A stretch of 35,540 nucleotides of DNA from CAZUZS01 sp964624795. Its GTDB lineage: Bacteria; Calditrichota; Calditrichia; RBG-13-44-9. The notes beneath the pieces were generated by a model. That model was not told the DNA's origin. It searched no databases and saw nothing but the letters and a program-made list of their open reading frames with translations. Shown here in pieces: positions 16,737-25,984 of this stretch. Where the stretch lies: positions 1 through 35,540 of the forward strand of contig CAZUZS010000054.1 of the NCBI GenBank assembly GCA_964624795.1. The letters are read 5' to 3'. Each line of letters opens with the position of its first letter. Position 1 is the stretch's first letter. A program made the position numbers and the translations under genes.

Positions 16737-17777
16737 TCACACAACTTGCTGGTCAGGACAGATACATGTGGATTTTCGCACTACGAGTTCAACCGGTACC
16801 AGGACTTTTCTCGGGCGGGTTGATTGTTTTTTCAGGACTTCCATCATTAATTTAATGGATTCGATGCCCATTTCAACTTTTGGGACTTTCATAGTGGTAA
16901 GGGGGGGATCCAACGAAAAACCAGACTCGACATCATCAAAACCTATAAGTGAGATGTCGTGCGGTACACGGATTTTCCTCTCTTTCAGGTATTGCAGAAT
17001 GCCGATCGCCATTGCATCGTTACAGGCGAAGATCGCCGTAAAATCTTTGGTACGACTCATCAGTGTTTTAATTGCGGCGTAGCCTGTCAAACGGGATGGT
17101 TCTTCTTCATCGGTTATAATTAAGGTAGGGTCGACAGGAATTTTCGCTTTCTCAAGGGCCATCTTATATCCCTGAAAGCGCTCTAAAATACTTGGATGGT
17201 CAATATCACTGGCTATAAAGGCGATTTTTTCATGTTTGCATGAGATCAGATGATTGGTGGCCCGAAAACCGCCGTCAATATTATCTATCATGACAGAAAG
17301 ATAATTGCCATTCCGGGGGATAAAGTCCACAAAAACGATGGGCAATTTGAACTTTTCCAGCCTCTCAATGAAGGTCTGCGGCACTTTTCCGGCAAGAATA
17401 ATTCCGTCGACATTTTTTTCGAGAACAAAACGGGGAATGCCATTATTTTGTGTGTCTTTCGACGGGATCGTTGTAAGCAAAATATAATACTCGTTTTCTC
17501 TCGCCTGAAATTCGGTTCCCAGGAAGATCTTTGTGTAAAAAGGCTCGGACCTGGAAAAGTGGTCATCGGTCAGGATAAAGCCAATATTGCCACTTGTGCG
17601 GGAAACCAGCCCTCTTGCAGAACGAGTGGGGTGGTAATCGAGATCCTTGATCACCTTCTGGACCTTTTTTCTCGTTTCGGAGGAAATCCGGTCGCTGTCA
17701 TGAATGACTAAAGAAACAGTAGCAATAGAAACATTGGCTTTCCTGGCGACATCTTTTATGGTGGCTGTCATATTCAT
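16737..17777 (-). CDS. LacI-family transcriptional repressor
   Basis: A 346-residue regulator. Residues 5-60 are the LacI helix-turn-helix and hinge (IKDVARKANVSIATVSLVIH, DYHPTRSARGL), followed by a periplasmic-binding-protein-like sensor domain (IGFILTDDHF, FACNDAMAIGILQYL, ISLIGFDDVE, PPLTTMKVP). Such proteins release DNA when they bind a sugar or sugar phosphate. The gene lies upstream of the sugar locus on the same strand. A perfect 16-bp operator lies 7 bp before its start codon and just downstream of a good promoter, so it almost certainly represses itself; control of the cargo gene behind it follows if they share a transcript. An alternative ATG is at 17771. No clear Shine-Dalgarno precedes either start. 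Confidence 0.93.
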   Translation of the reverse strand: MNMTATIKDVARKANVSIATVSLVIHDSDRISSETRKKVQKVIKDLDYHPTRSARGLVSRTSGNIGFILTDDHFSRSEPFYTKIFLGTEFQARENEYYILLTTIPSKDTQNNGIPRFVLEKNVDGIILAGKVPQTFIERLEKFKLPIVFVDFIPRNGNYLSVMIDNIDGGFRATNHLISCKHEKIAFIASDIDHPSILERFQGYKMALEKAKIPVDPTLIITDEEEPSRLTGYAAIKTLMSRTKDFTAIFACNDAMAIGILQYLKERKIRVPHDISLIGFDDVESGFSLDPPLTTMKVPKVEMGIESIKLMMEVLKKQSTRPRKVLVPVELVVRKSTCICPDQQVV

Positions 17778-17784
17778 TTTATTT

Positions 17785-17800
17785 GGTTAAACGTTTAACC
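17785..17800. promoter_or_regulatory. Perfect LacI-type operator
   Basis: GGTTAAACGTTTAACC is a perfect 16-bp palindrome with the central CG typical of LacI-family operators. It lies between the promoter at 17806-17834 and the LacI start codon at 17777, covering the expected transcription start, so binding there would block the gene's own transcription. Confidence 0.85.
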
Positions 17801-17805
17801 GAATG

Positions 17806-17834
17806 AATATAAACTATAAAATCATATTTGTCAA
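17806..17834 (-). promoter_or_regulatory. Sigma-70-like promoter of the LacI gene
   Basis: On the minus strand, TTGACA (17834-17829) is a perfect -35 and TATATT (17811-17806) a near-perfect -10, with a 17-base spacer. Transcription should start close to the operator at 17785-17800. Confidence 0.7.
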
Positions 17835-18253
17835 GACTTCAATTGCACTTTTTTAAACTTTTGGCAGCGACATTGAAATTGTGATAAAAATATGCGATCC
17901 ATTTTTTGTGCGATGGATATTAAACTCGACGTCATTACTTCTAAATATATTATATATTCGATAATATAAATATTGCTGGCGATTATTGATTATTAGTGCA
18001 ATTATTTCAGTATTTGCTTGTGAAGATAGTTCTGATTGCTGCGCAATCCGGACCGTTCCGGTGCGCCCCGTAGAATTTCCTCCACGTTGAATCGGCGCTT
18101 TTATTGCACTTGCTTTCACTATTTATTTCAAGTAATTTTTATTTAAACGTTTTAGCAAGATAACCAATATTGGGATAGATGCGTTTTAAAATAGTGGATC
18201 GTTAACTAAGCACAATCGCGTGATTTTTTAAATCAATTTGAGAGGGGATCAAT
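17835..18253. other. AT-rich intergenic region between LacI gene and dehydrogenase gene
   Basis: About 420 bp between divergent genes. It contains a possible second LacI-type site (18145-18152), an AT-only stretch near 17941-17970 and an 88-codon minus-strand frame (17853-18119) with no ribosome site or recognisable product. A clear promoter for the dehydrogenase gene was not found. Confidence 0.5.
18145..18152. promoter_or_regulatory. Possible second LacI-type operator core
   Basis: AAACGTTT matches the core of the perfect operator at 17785-17800 (with TTTA before and TTAG after, so the flanks are only partly symmetric). It lies about 100 bp upstream of the dehydrogenase gene, so the LacI protein may also control that gene, possibly by looping between the two sites, which are about 355 bp apart. 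Confidence 0.4.
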
Positions 18254-19258
18254 ATGAATGCTCTGCAATATACCCGCCCCAACAAGCTAAGCATGGTTGA
18301 AAAGCCAGTACCTGGTGTTGGTGAAAATGAAGTTCTAATAGAAGTGGCGTTTGCCGGGATTTGCGGAACGGACATCCATATTATTGCAGAAGAATCGCCG
18401 GCAGCGGATCGTGTCATATTAGGTCACGAATTCTCTGGAACTGTGGCAGCCGTTGGAAACGGTGTTGATAATTTAAAAAAGGGTAATCGTGTGGCAGTCG
18501 ACCCCAATAATTTCTGTGGTAAATGCCATTATTGCCGGCGTGGGAAGGTTCATTTTTGTGAAAATCTGGAACCGGTGGGGGTATTCAGGGACGGCGCATG
18601 GGCACAATATTGCACAGTGCCGGCGGGTCAGGTTCACTTATTGCCCAAGGAGATCGCCCTGGAATGGGGAGCTCTGGGAGAACCTCTCTCATGCATTCTG
18701 CACGGGTGGGATCGAATTCAGCCGTTGAACCAAAACATAGATATTCTAATTATCGGAAGCGGCCTTGTTGGATTACTCTGGGGATTGCTGCTCAGGTCTT
18801 ATGGTTTTAGGCAAGTGCTTGTGAGCGAGCCCAAATCTTCCCGCAGGATGGCCGCCGAAAGTCTAAATTTTCAGACGGTAAGGCCGGAGGAACTGAATGA
18901 CAAAAGCCGGCAGACGGACAAGCGATTTGATCTTATCATCGATTGCAGCGGAAATCCGCGTGCAATTGAACAGGCTTTTCAGTTGATAAAACCGATAGGG
19001 AAACTGTTGCTTTTCGGAGTTAGCCCAAAAGACAGCTATCTACAGATTAATCCCTTCCAGGTATTTAAAAAAGAATTGACGATCCTTGGCTCAGTCATCA
19101 ATCCGTTTTGCTTTTCACGTGCCTTGCACCTCATTGCCGATATTCAAATGCCGATCGAAGAATTGGGGATTACATTTTATGCTTTGGAGGACTACCAGAG
19201 GGCAATAGATGAAATAAAGACCGGCAAGGCGATTAAAGGAGTGTTTAGAATAAAATAG
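18254..19258 (+). CDS. Zinc-dependent alcohol/polyol dehydrogenase (MDR family)
   Basis: A 334-residue medium-chain dehydrogenase. Catalytic zinc ligands are visible as Cys37 in AGICGTD, His57-Glu58 in LGHEFSG and Glu142 in GEPLSC; structural zinc ligands are Cys87, 90, 93 and 101. The NAD(P)-binding turn GSGLVG is at 167-172. Length and pattern fit the sorbitol/threonine/galactitol dehydrogenase branch, which oxidises a sugar alcohol or similar substrate in the cytoplasm. GAGAGGGG lies about six bases before the ATG. The gene is divergent from the LacI gene, with a possible LacI site upstream, so it may handle a downstream product of the same sugar pathway. The exact substrate cannot be read from the sequence. 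It converges with the isomerase gene, 40 bp apart. Confidence 0.9.
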   Translation: MNALQYTRPNKLSMVEKPVPGVGENEVLIEVAFAGICGTDIHIIAEESPAADRVILGHEFSGTVAAVGNGVDNLKKGNRVAVDPNNFCGKCHYCRRGKVHFCENLEPVGVFRDGAWAQYCTVPAGQVHLLPKEIALEWGALGEPLSCILHGWDRIQPLNQNIDILIIGSGLVGLLWGLLLRSYGFRQVLVSEPKSSRRMAAESLNFQTVRPEELNDKSRQTDKRFDLIIDCSGNPRAIEQAFQLIKPIGKLLLFGVSPKDSYLQINPFQVFKKELTILGSVINPFCFSRALHLIADIQMPIEELGITFYALEDYQRAIDEIKTGKAIKGVFRIK

Positions 19259-19298
19259 TCATTTAAATCTGATACTCGGACGGAACTAAAAATATCGA

Positions 19299-20756
19299 CT
19301 ACTCCGGCTTGCGGATAGCAAACATCCTGATTCTGCCTTTCCAATCGATCTCTCGGTTTACCTGCTGCAATTTCAAACTGTCGATAGTAACCGGAACCGA
19401 AAGCTTCCTCAATTCCCGATGCAGATTCCCCTGGGCTTTCCACCACTGCCATTCCTGCAAAGTATGAAATCTTTTCAGACGCGGGTCCGGAATCGACTTA
19501 TTTTTACCTTTGGCTGCAAAGTAATTCCTGGTTGCATCATCTACCGGCAACCTGTCAATTTCGTTCTGCAGAAAATAAAGGTAACTCTGTTCTTCCGCAA
19601 AATCTCTCACTTCCTGCATGACGGTAGGATGATTTTGCAGATTTCGGCGCTCAGCCTCCGGCAGCAGGAATTCATCCCGCACCCAGATACCCATTTTATC
19701 TGACAACTGGCGGGGCGTGCGAAATCGCGGACGATTGCTTACCGGAATTTTTTTCAGACCATCGAGATATTCACCCAAAGAGACATTCCCACCATTATAG
19801 CTTATCAAGGCATCTTTCAGGTGCGGCTTGAGTCTGGCTTTCATACCCCGTATCAGTTCATTTGTGAACATGCGCGTGGAACTCAATTCTGCCTTTTCGT
19901 CCTCGCCGGAGGCCAGGGCACTCCAAAACAGCCGAAAGGTTGCGCGATTTGGTTGCGGATTTCGATCCCGCATAAACTCAGCAATATAAAGAGCGGACAA
20001 TTGATTTTTCTTTCGGCGCTCCAATTTTTTCCTTAACGACGGTTTTTGTCGAGCAAAGTCGTCTTGGGACAACACCACTTCATCCTGGCGGTCCAGCAAC
20101 TGGATGACATGATAGCCCCAGCGGGTTCGAACCGGCTCGGAGATCTCGCCCTGTTTTAATTTTTCAATCCCGGCAGCAAAATCTTCATCCAGCTCGCCCA
20201 ATTTAATCCAACCCAGGTCTCCCCCACTCCTGCTCAAAGTTGTATCCTTGAAGGCTTCCGGTGCCAGCGCATCAAATGATGCACCGGTAATCAATTTGCG
20301 ATGCCATTCTTCCGCCTGCGCGAGATCCGGGCTGAACAGGTGCCGTGCATGAACTTTAATATTATCGTGTAAATAGGCCTGCCGTAACTCCTGCTCGGAT
20401 ATTTCTACGTTTTTCTCAATTACCTCCCGGTAAAGCTGTCGCAGCATCGCCTGGTGCCTTTCCCACTCGCGTGCCATGACGAATGTGGAATCATCAAACA
20501 AGCCCTCTTTCCTGCCTTTTATGGAGGACAAAACCTGGTCAACCTGCTTATCCAACTCGTCTAACAGCGCCGGGTAGCCGGTGGAATCAATTCCAAAATT
20601 GGGATCCAATTCATAAAATAGCCGGAATTCGTCCGGAGTGATTTCCCGATTTCCCACCTGCGCGATGGTTTGCCGCTGGATGCTGGCTTCGTTCCTGCAA
20701 CTAAAGAAAAAAATGAAAATCAGGAATGCGATTAAAAGAAATTTTGCCCGTTTCAT
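19299..20756 (-). CDS. Parvulin-type peptidyl-prolyl isomerase lipoprotein
   Basis: A 485-residue protein with a lipoprotein signal (MKRAKFLLIAFLIFIFFFSC, Cys20). Residues 28-50 (IAQVGNREITPDEFRLFY) are the SurA/PrsA N-terminal entry motif, and about 134-222 form the parvulin domain (VHARHLF, SRSGGDLGWIKLGEL, EISEPVRTRWGYHVIQLLD). The remaining helical C-terminal part of about 260 residues is likely a chaperone domain. It should help fold outer-membrane or secreted proteins at the periplasmic face of a membrane. It stands alone between convergent and tandem genes with no partner chaperone gene. A TATAAT (20825-20820) on the minus strand about 65 bp upstream could be its -10, without a good -35. 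Confidence 0.9.
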   Translation of the reverse strand: MKRAKFLLIAFLIFIFFFSCRNEASIQRQTIAQVGNREITPDEFRLFYELDPNFGIDSTGYPALLDELDKQVDQVLSSIKGRKEGLFDDSTFVMAREWERHQAMLRQLYREVIEKNVEISEQELRQAYLHDNIKVHARHLFSPDLAQAEEWHRKLITGASFDALAPEAFKDTTLSRSGGDLGWIKLGELDEDFAAGIEKLKQGEISEPVRTRWGYHVIQLLDRQDEVVLSQDDFARQKPSLRKKLERRKKNQLSALYIAEFMRDRNPQPNRATFRLFWSALASGEDEKAELSSTRMFTNELIRGMKARLKPHLKDALISYNGGNVSLGEYLDGLKKIPVSNRPRFRTPRQLSDKMGIWVRDEFLLPEAERRNLQNHPTVMQEVRDFAEEQSYLYFLQNEIDRLPVDDATRNYFAAKGKNKSIPDPRLKRFHTLQEWQWWKAQGNLHRELRKLSVPVTIDSLKLQQVNREIDWKGRIRMFAIRKPE

Positions 20757-20980
20757 CTGATCGTTACCCCTGCCCTTTTACATAAAAAGCATATTGCGGA
20801 AAAGCAAGCAATACAAAATATTATACAAAGCCAAAATGATTATTCCGAGAATAAAATTTATTAACAATTGGAGGCACTGCGAAGTACGAATAGAAAATAG
20901 AGCAAAACTCATCAACAGGTATCAAGCTATTAACTTGACATGATGCCCGGAAGATAATGCAGCAGGTGTGAATGCTCGTG

Positions 20981-23107
20981 TTATTTCAAGAGAACCATCG
21001 CTTTGGCTTGCGAAAAGGACCCGCTCTTCAGCGTATAATAATAGATGCCACTCGGGAGATTTCCCGCATTCCAATGGATTGTGTGAGTTCCGGCATTTAG
21101 CCGCCCGTTAATTACGGTGGCAACCTGCTCTCCGAGAACGTTATAAATATTCAGGTTGACTTTTTGCGCAGCAGGAATAGTAAAAGAAATGGTTGTCGAC
21201 GGGTTAAACGGATTGGGATAATTTTGCTGCAAGAAGAACCGGTCCGGCGTTTTCTGCGAAACAGAAATTGAAGTGGCAGACCTATTGCCGATGAACAAGC
21301 CATCATAGTAGGTGCCAGCGAAGACCGCATCTTCAGGATCGACATAAAGAAATTGCATAGCAGGGTATCCGCCATTTGCCGCCGGCAATCCGTCGTTTTT
21401 GGCGGACCAGGTGGAGCCGCCGTCAGTAGAATAATAGACGCCATTCGATTGAGCACCGGCATAAATATGGTTATTGGAATCGAATGCCAGCCGAATCACT
21501 TCGCTTCCGCCTGGCAGCCCGGAAGCACTGATGGTATGCCACGTAATCCCGGCATCATCCGAATAGAAGAATTCGTCACCGTCAAATACTACATAGATCC
21601 TGTCATTATTGTCGACCGCAATAAAACTACCGGTACTAAACGAAGTTAAAGCAGTATCCGACCACGTAACTCCGCCATCGGTAGATATAAAAACAAGTCC
21701 CTCGACAAAAAAATTAGACGCGGAAAGTAAGAGATTCCCTTCCGAGGTAACCGCCATCGATTCAATAAATATGTTATTATTCCCAAGGGGAATCTGACTC
21801 CAGTTATCTCCATCATCGTCAGAATAAAACAAACTGCCAAATGTCTGCGTGGCTGTCCGCGCGTAGATACGGCCTGAAGAGGTAGCTTTGACCTGGGCTA
21901 CACTTTCATTTTCGATGCCGCTATTTGACGGCAGCCAGTTTTCCCCGTTATCATCGGAGCGAAACACGCCAGAATAAGTCCCGGCGAAAAGAGTGCCCAG
22001 GCCATTGGAAGTTATGTCAGAAACGGTGAGATTTGTCAATCCATGATTCCTGTAGGTCCATCCACTCTGGCCGTCCGGTGAATGGAATACACCGCTCCCA
22101 AAGGTCGACAGGAAAAAACTGTTGTTGATTGCCAATCCGGACTTTAAATATGGAACGGTTATGTTACGATTCTTCGCAACCCATGTCATTCCCTCATCAG
22201 CAGATTTGAAAATTCCGCCGGCTTCAGTTCCAATATAGAGATCGGAATTAGTGCCAATAGCAATCGACCGCACATTCAAATCCGGCAAATCCCCGTTTAT
22301 CGCCGTCCAGGTAGCGCCCTGATCCATGGAATGATAGATTCCCATATCCTGTGTGGCGGCATAAATATCCCCGCCGGGCGAAATCTTGATGCTGGCTATT
22401 TCGAGGGAGCCGAGCCCCGAATTTCTTGCAATCCACGATTCCCCATCATCGGTTGAAAAAAATATCCCATTCTGGGTAGAACCGGCATACAAATTTCCGT
22501 TTGAATCAATACCCAACGAATTGATAACGAGATTTTCGATGCCGACGTTACGGATTATCCATGTATCACCGTTATCGTTCGACAACCAAACACCGTTGTA
22601 GGTTCCGGCAAATATCTTATTCTGCGTTCCAAATGCAAATGTATTAATAAGCGAAGGAGGATTGATTTCCTGCCAGCTTGCACCGTTGTCCATCGAGCGA
22701 AATCCGCCGGTATAAATGTCGCCGCGCGAATTGATGCCAATTGCAAGAATTGACGCTCCCAGCCCGCTATGCGGACTATGCGTCAATTGATTGTGAGACC
22801 ATGTGCTTCCATTATTCCCCGTCCACCACACGCCAAGGTACGAAACACCCAAAAACAGTTGTCCGGAAGGACCCACTGCCATGCAAAGGATATTCGAAGG
22901 CCCGTTGTCGGCTATCGACATCCACGATTCGCCATCATCGGTCGAGAGATAAACATTCGATGATCGGTAGGCAAATAATTTATCACCGCTTACCGCGATG
23001 CCATCGATTCGGCCTCCCCATAACCCATCAGCAGACTGCCAAAAATCTGCCCTCGCTAATGTATGAAAACCTAACAAAAATAGCACGAACAAGAACAATC
23101 TTTTCAT
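20981..23107 (-). CDS. T9SS-secreted Asp-box (BNR) beta-propeller protein
   Basis: A 708-residue protein with a signal peptide (1-20, ending LARA) and about 13 Asp-box repeats of the form S-x-D-x-G-x-x-W, for example STDDGESW, SMDNGASW, SNDNGDTW, STDGGSTW, spaced 35-55 residues apart, as in sortilin/Ycf48-like propellers. The C-terminus (about 620-708) is a T9SS type A sorting domain (FFLQQNYPNPFNPSTTISF, YNVLGEQVATV, SGIYYYTLKSG, ending MVLLK). Export through T9SS and surface attachment or release are therefore expected. Asp-box proteins include sialidases and many non-enzymatic propellers; the catalytic residues of sialidases are not evident, so a binding or scaffold role is more likely. 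It is transcribed alone. Confidence 0.9.
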   Translation of the reverse strand: MKRLFLFVLFLLGFHTLARADFWQSADGLWGGRIDGIAVSGDKLFAYRSSNVYLSTDDGESWMSIADNGPSNILCMAVGPSGQLFLGVSYLGVWWTGNNGSTWSHNQLTHSPHSGLGASILAIGINSRGDIYTGGFRSMDNGASWQEINPPSLINTFAFGTQNKIFAGTYNGVWLSNDNGDTWIIRNVGIENLVINSLGIDSNGNLYAGSTQNGIFFSTDDGESWIARNSGLGSLEIASIKISPGGDIYAATQDMGIYHSMDQGATWTAINGDLPDLNVRSIAIGTNSDLYIGTEAGGIFKSADEGMTWVAKNRNITVPYLKSGLAINNSFFLSTFGSGVFHSPDGQSGWTYRNHGLTNLTVSDITSNGLGTLFAGTYSGVFRSDDNGENWLPSNSGIENESVAQVKATSSGRIYARTATQTFGSLFYSDDDGDNWSQIPLGNNNIFIESMAVTSEGNLLLSASNFFVEGLVFISTDGGVTWSDTALTSFSTGSFIAVDNNDRIYVVFDGDEFFYSDDAGITWHTISASGLPGGSEVIRLAFDSNNHIYAGAQSNGVYYSTDGGSTWSAKNDGLPAANGGYPAMQFLYVDPEDAVFAGTYYDGLFIGNRSATSISVSQKTPDRFFLQQNYPNPFNPSTTISFTIPAAQKVNLNIYNVLGEQVATVINGRLNAGTHTIHWNAGNLPSGIYYYTLKSGSFSQAKAMVLLK

Positions 23108-23649
23108 GATATGCCCCCATTTTTTGTATAATTAAAAAAATAGATGACACCGGAACAGGTTAACCCCGGATTACAAACGATTTATATCAAAAATATTATG
23201 AACAAGAACAAAAATAACAGGCAACCAATGATTAATGTTACGAATTATAAATCAAAGGTCACAAATGCAGCTTTCCCAATTTATTGAATATTCGTCTCAA
23301 TAACAAGTTTATATTCCGGTTTTTTAACAAATCGCCAAATATTTTACTATTTCTGTGCGCCCAATGTTGGAAGTCCCTGGCAGAGACCTATTTTTGTCCT
23401 TGCAGATCATTATAAATTTCTTATTGAAATCCCGATAAAGTATTATACACAAATCTCTGTAATTGATTTGCTTTTTACCCTCCGGATCCTTAATTTCTTG
23501 AGTAATAAATTTTACGGAAATAATCGTGAGGGGGCGAGACATTTACATCTGTTTCCGCGATTCATTTATCCCTGGCATGCTGAATCATCTATTTGGCAAA
23601 TTAACGAAGCAAGCAAATTACCGCATATCTATGTAATTTTGAGGAAAAA
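23108..23649. other. 542-bp AT-rich gap between divergent genes
   Basis: I see no gene here. Short frames on both strands (23324-23542 minus, 23468-23653 plus) lack ribosome sites and resemble nothing. A small GGTTAACC palindrome (23158-23165) is flanked by CCGG on both sides. GAGG lies a few bases before the ATG at 23650. Confidence 0.5.
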
Positions 23650-24834
23650 ATGAAAATTGCGCTTATTGCCTTAACCGGTTTTGTGCTGTTGACTGTTTTC
23701 GGTTGTGAAAGAAATAAAAATGCAACCGGGCCAGCACCCACACGTATTTTGAGTATTTCCGATTTGAGAAATCTGGTCACAATTGAATTTGCAGACTACG
23801 ATAGTATGATAATTCGCAACTCGGAAAACACAACTTTTCCACCCAGTTTCATCAGCCGCATTGAAATGGGCCAATGGGACACCGGGGAGTACTCCGTTAT
23901 CGAGAGCACCGTCCCTTTCTACATCCAGCGAGAGGGAAACAGCCGGTTTTCATTTGCCCTCTCCCACAAAATTACGAATGACAAATTAAAAGCCTATTTT
24001 TTCACGCTTCGCTTCTGGCAGGGGGAAGAAGATTTTGTCGATGTGGACACGTTTGCGCTGACTTACAAATTTCCTTACAAGACCACCGAGATTTTCCTGG
24101 AGACCGACCAATTTTTTTATCCGCCGGATTTCGCAGGTTGGGGCCCTTTCAGAGTGCAGGATTTCGAATTGGTTGGAAATAACCTGTACTTTTATAGTTT
24201 GGGGCCGACCATTGTCTGGAAATGCGATCTCACAACCCGTCAGGTAAGTTTTTTGTACGATTTCGGAGGGGGTGATCATGTAACCGGCGATTCCACATAC
24301 CTGTTTTTGGATTTGATGCATCATGCTATTTATCGGTATGATGTGAAGAAGGACACGATGGATATGCAGTTCCAACTCCCTGCTCCTTACGTCGATGATA
24401 TTCGCGGACTGGGTGTGTCCGACGGAAAGCTGTTTGCCATGTTTCCGGGTGAGGCGGAAGATAAATCGCTGCTTGTCATTTACGATTTTCAAGGGAACAT
24501 GCTCGATCAACAACAGATACCGTTTGTCGGTTATTGCCTGACGGTGCAGGACGACATTCTTTATTCCTCGGACTGGGTGAACAGGCGGGTTCTGCGATAT
24601 GACCTGACCTCGCAAAGCAATTTGCCGGATCTGCGCTTCCCCTCCGAGGAAATGGAAGGAATCAAAATTTACGGTGATAAATTTTATTTTGCCGACTATA
24701 ACCGGCAGACGATTTCGGTCGCATCGTTGGCTGAAATGATTTCCAAGGGCATAGGTGCTTCCCCGAGTCAGACCCAACAGTTGAAACCCAATGCACTGTC
24801 GGCGAAGACACCGCATGATGATGAGGAATTTTAA
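23650..24834 (+). CDS. Lipoprotein of unknown family, first of a tandem pair
   Basis: A 394-residue protein with a lipoprotein signal (LLTVFGC, Cys19). The N-terminal third (about 35-155) has a beta-rich module with ISDLRNLVTIEFADYDSM, FFTLRFWQGEEDFVDVD and ALTYKFPYKTTEIF; the rest has propeller-like repeats (LYFYSLG, DDIRGLGVSDGKLFAMF, IKIYGDKFYFADYNRQTI) such as in NHL/six-bladed propellers. I do not recognise a named family. It is followed after two bases by a clear paralogue, so the two should be co-translated. Start: GAGG is seven bases before the ATG. Nothing nearby gives a function; it lies between two T9SS cargo genes on the opposite strand. Confidence 0.82.
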   Translation: MKIALIALTGFVLLTVFGCERNKNATGPAPTRILSISDLRNLVTIEFADYDSMIIRNSENTTFPPSFISRIEMGQWDTGEYSVIESTVPFYIQREGNSRFSFALSHKITNDKLKAYFFTLRFWQGEEDFVDVDTFALTYKFPYKTTEIFLETDQFFYPPDFAGWGPFRVQDFELVGNNLYFYSLGPTIVWKCDLTTRQVSFLYDFGGGDHVTGDSTYLFLDLMHHAIYRYDVKKDTMDMQFQLPAPYVDDIRGLGVSDGKLFAMFPGEAEDKSLLVIYDFQGNMLDQQQIPFVGYCLTVQDDILYSSDWVNRRVLRYDLTSQSNLPDLRFPSEEMEGIKIYGDKFYFADYNRQTISVASLAEMISKGIGASPSQTQQLKPNALSAKTPHDDEEF

Positions 24835-24836
24835 CG

Positions 24837-25940
24837 ATGAAATGGTTCATCCTGACAATCCTGACTTTTGTCATCTTTACCATGCATTGCACGGAAGTTA
24901 CCGGTCCGGTCGACAGCGCACAAGTGATCCTGCCCCACGAGGAAAAATTGCCCTATTATGAAACACTGAGGGATCTGGTGAATATCCGCCTGGCCGGTTA
25001 CGACAGCTTGGTAATCGAGAACAAATCCGGTGCAAGCCTGACCGGGCAATTGGTGAGCGGGATACAACTGGGTCGAAAAATAACCGGCAGGTTTGTTGCG
25101 GACCAAGATAGTATTCCACGCTATTCAACAAGCAGTAATGCTTATTCAATCCGCTTTGAGTTTCCGGTGAAGTTAAAGGAAGATTTTGAGATCGCCCACC
25201 ATTTCACCCTTCGATTCCAACTGCGGGATTCGACTCAAGTAGATGTAGACAGTATGGCCCTTATGTATAAATTTCCTTATGAATCCACGGAAATTTATTC
25301 CAAAATATTCGATAAGACTCACAAAGAAGTGACTGGCTTCCGGTTTGTCGATTCCACCCTCTATTTTATCACCCCGGATGGTTTGTATTCATGTGATTCT
25401 CACGGAAATTACCTTTCGAAATTATTGGATCAGCAATCCGACCAGTATCTGACCGGAAATTCCACTCACCTTTATTGGGTTTTCCCGGATCACTCATTGT
25501 ACAAATACATGATTTATAAATATGACATTCAGGCGGACAGCGTTGCGGCGGCGTTTGATTTGTTCCCCGGCAACCAAATCCATATTTCGGGGATTGCAGC
25601 AGATGAAACGAAACTGTATCTGCTATTTCAAACTTTAAATTATCCGGCAACGAATTTTCTGATCATCTCCGATCTTGATGGGAATTTGATCAGTACTATT
25701 CAATTGGACAGGGATATATGGGGACTACGCTATTGCGGAATACTAAATAATACACTGTATCTTGGCGATTATATTGGAGAGACATTCTCAAAATTGGATT
25801 TGAGCACCTTTGCATTTTCGGGCGGCAACCCGCTGCCATCGACTTCCCAGGCTGCCTTTCAGTTCAGGAACGGGCAATTCTATTTCCTGGACGAGCAAAG
25901 GTTATTTATGGGCCGGTTACCGACGGATGAAGTTCGGTAA
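24837..25940 (+). CDS. Lipoprotein of unknown family, second of a tandem pair
   Basis: A 367-residue paralogue of the preceding protein, beginning two bases after its stop codon. It has a shorter lipoprotein signal whose lipobox is unusual (FTMHC, Cys18). The same N-terminal module is visible: LRDLVNIRLAGYDSLVI, HHFTLRFQLRDSTQVDVD, ALMYKFPYESTEIY, then propeller-like strands (LYFITPDGLYSCD, ISGIAADETKLYLLF, YCGILNNTLYLGDY). Identity to the first protein is clear but low over the C-terminal part. The downstream hairpin at 25949-25984 probably ends the transcript. Function unknown. Confidence 0.82.
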   Translation: MKWFILTILTFVIFTMHCTEVTGPVDSAQVILPHEEKLPYYETLRDLVNIRLAGYDSLVIENKSGASLTGQLVSGIQLGRKITGRFVADQDSIPRYSTSSNAYSIRFEFPVKLKEDFEIAHHFTLRFQLRDSTQVDVDSMALMYKFPYESTEIYSKIFDKTHKEVTGFRFVDSTLYFITPDGLYSCDSHGNYLSKLLDQQSDQYLTGNSTHLYWVFPDHSLYKYMIYKYDIQADSVAAAFDLFPGNQIHISGIAADETKLYLLFQTLNYPATNFLIISDLDGNLISTIQLDRDIWGLRYCGILNNTLYLGDYIGETFSKLDLSTFAFSGGNPLPSTSQAAFQFRNGQFYFLDEQRLFMGRLPTDEVR

Positions 25941-25948
25941 GAAAATAT

Positions 25949-25984
25949 TGAACAACCCCGGCTGAAAAAAACCGGGGTTGTTCA
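25949..25984. terminator. 13-bp perfect stem-loop between convergent genes
   Basis: TGAACAACCCCGG (25949-25961) pairs perfectly with CCGGGGTTGTTCA (25972-25984) around a ten-base A-rich loop. It starts nine bases after the stop of the second lipoprotein gene and lies about 95 bp past the stop of the convergent cargo gene. On the minus strand it is followed by ATATTTTCTT, so it can serve as an intrinsic terminator there and perhaps in both directions. Confidence 0.65.

Noticed and set aside
17853..18119. 88-codon minus-strand frame between the LacI and dehydrogenase genes
   Set aside because: No ribosome site, composition like the AT-rich intergenic DNA around it, and it lies over the likely regulatory region.
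23158..23165. GGTTAACC palindrome as a LacI operator
   Set aside because: It lacks the AAACGTTT core of the operator at 17785-17800 and is only eight bases long.
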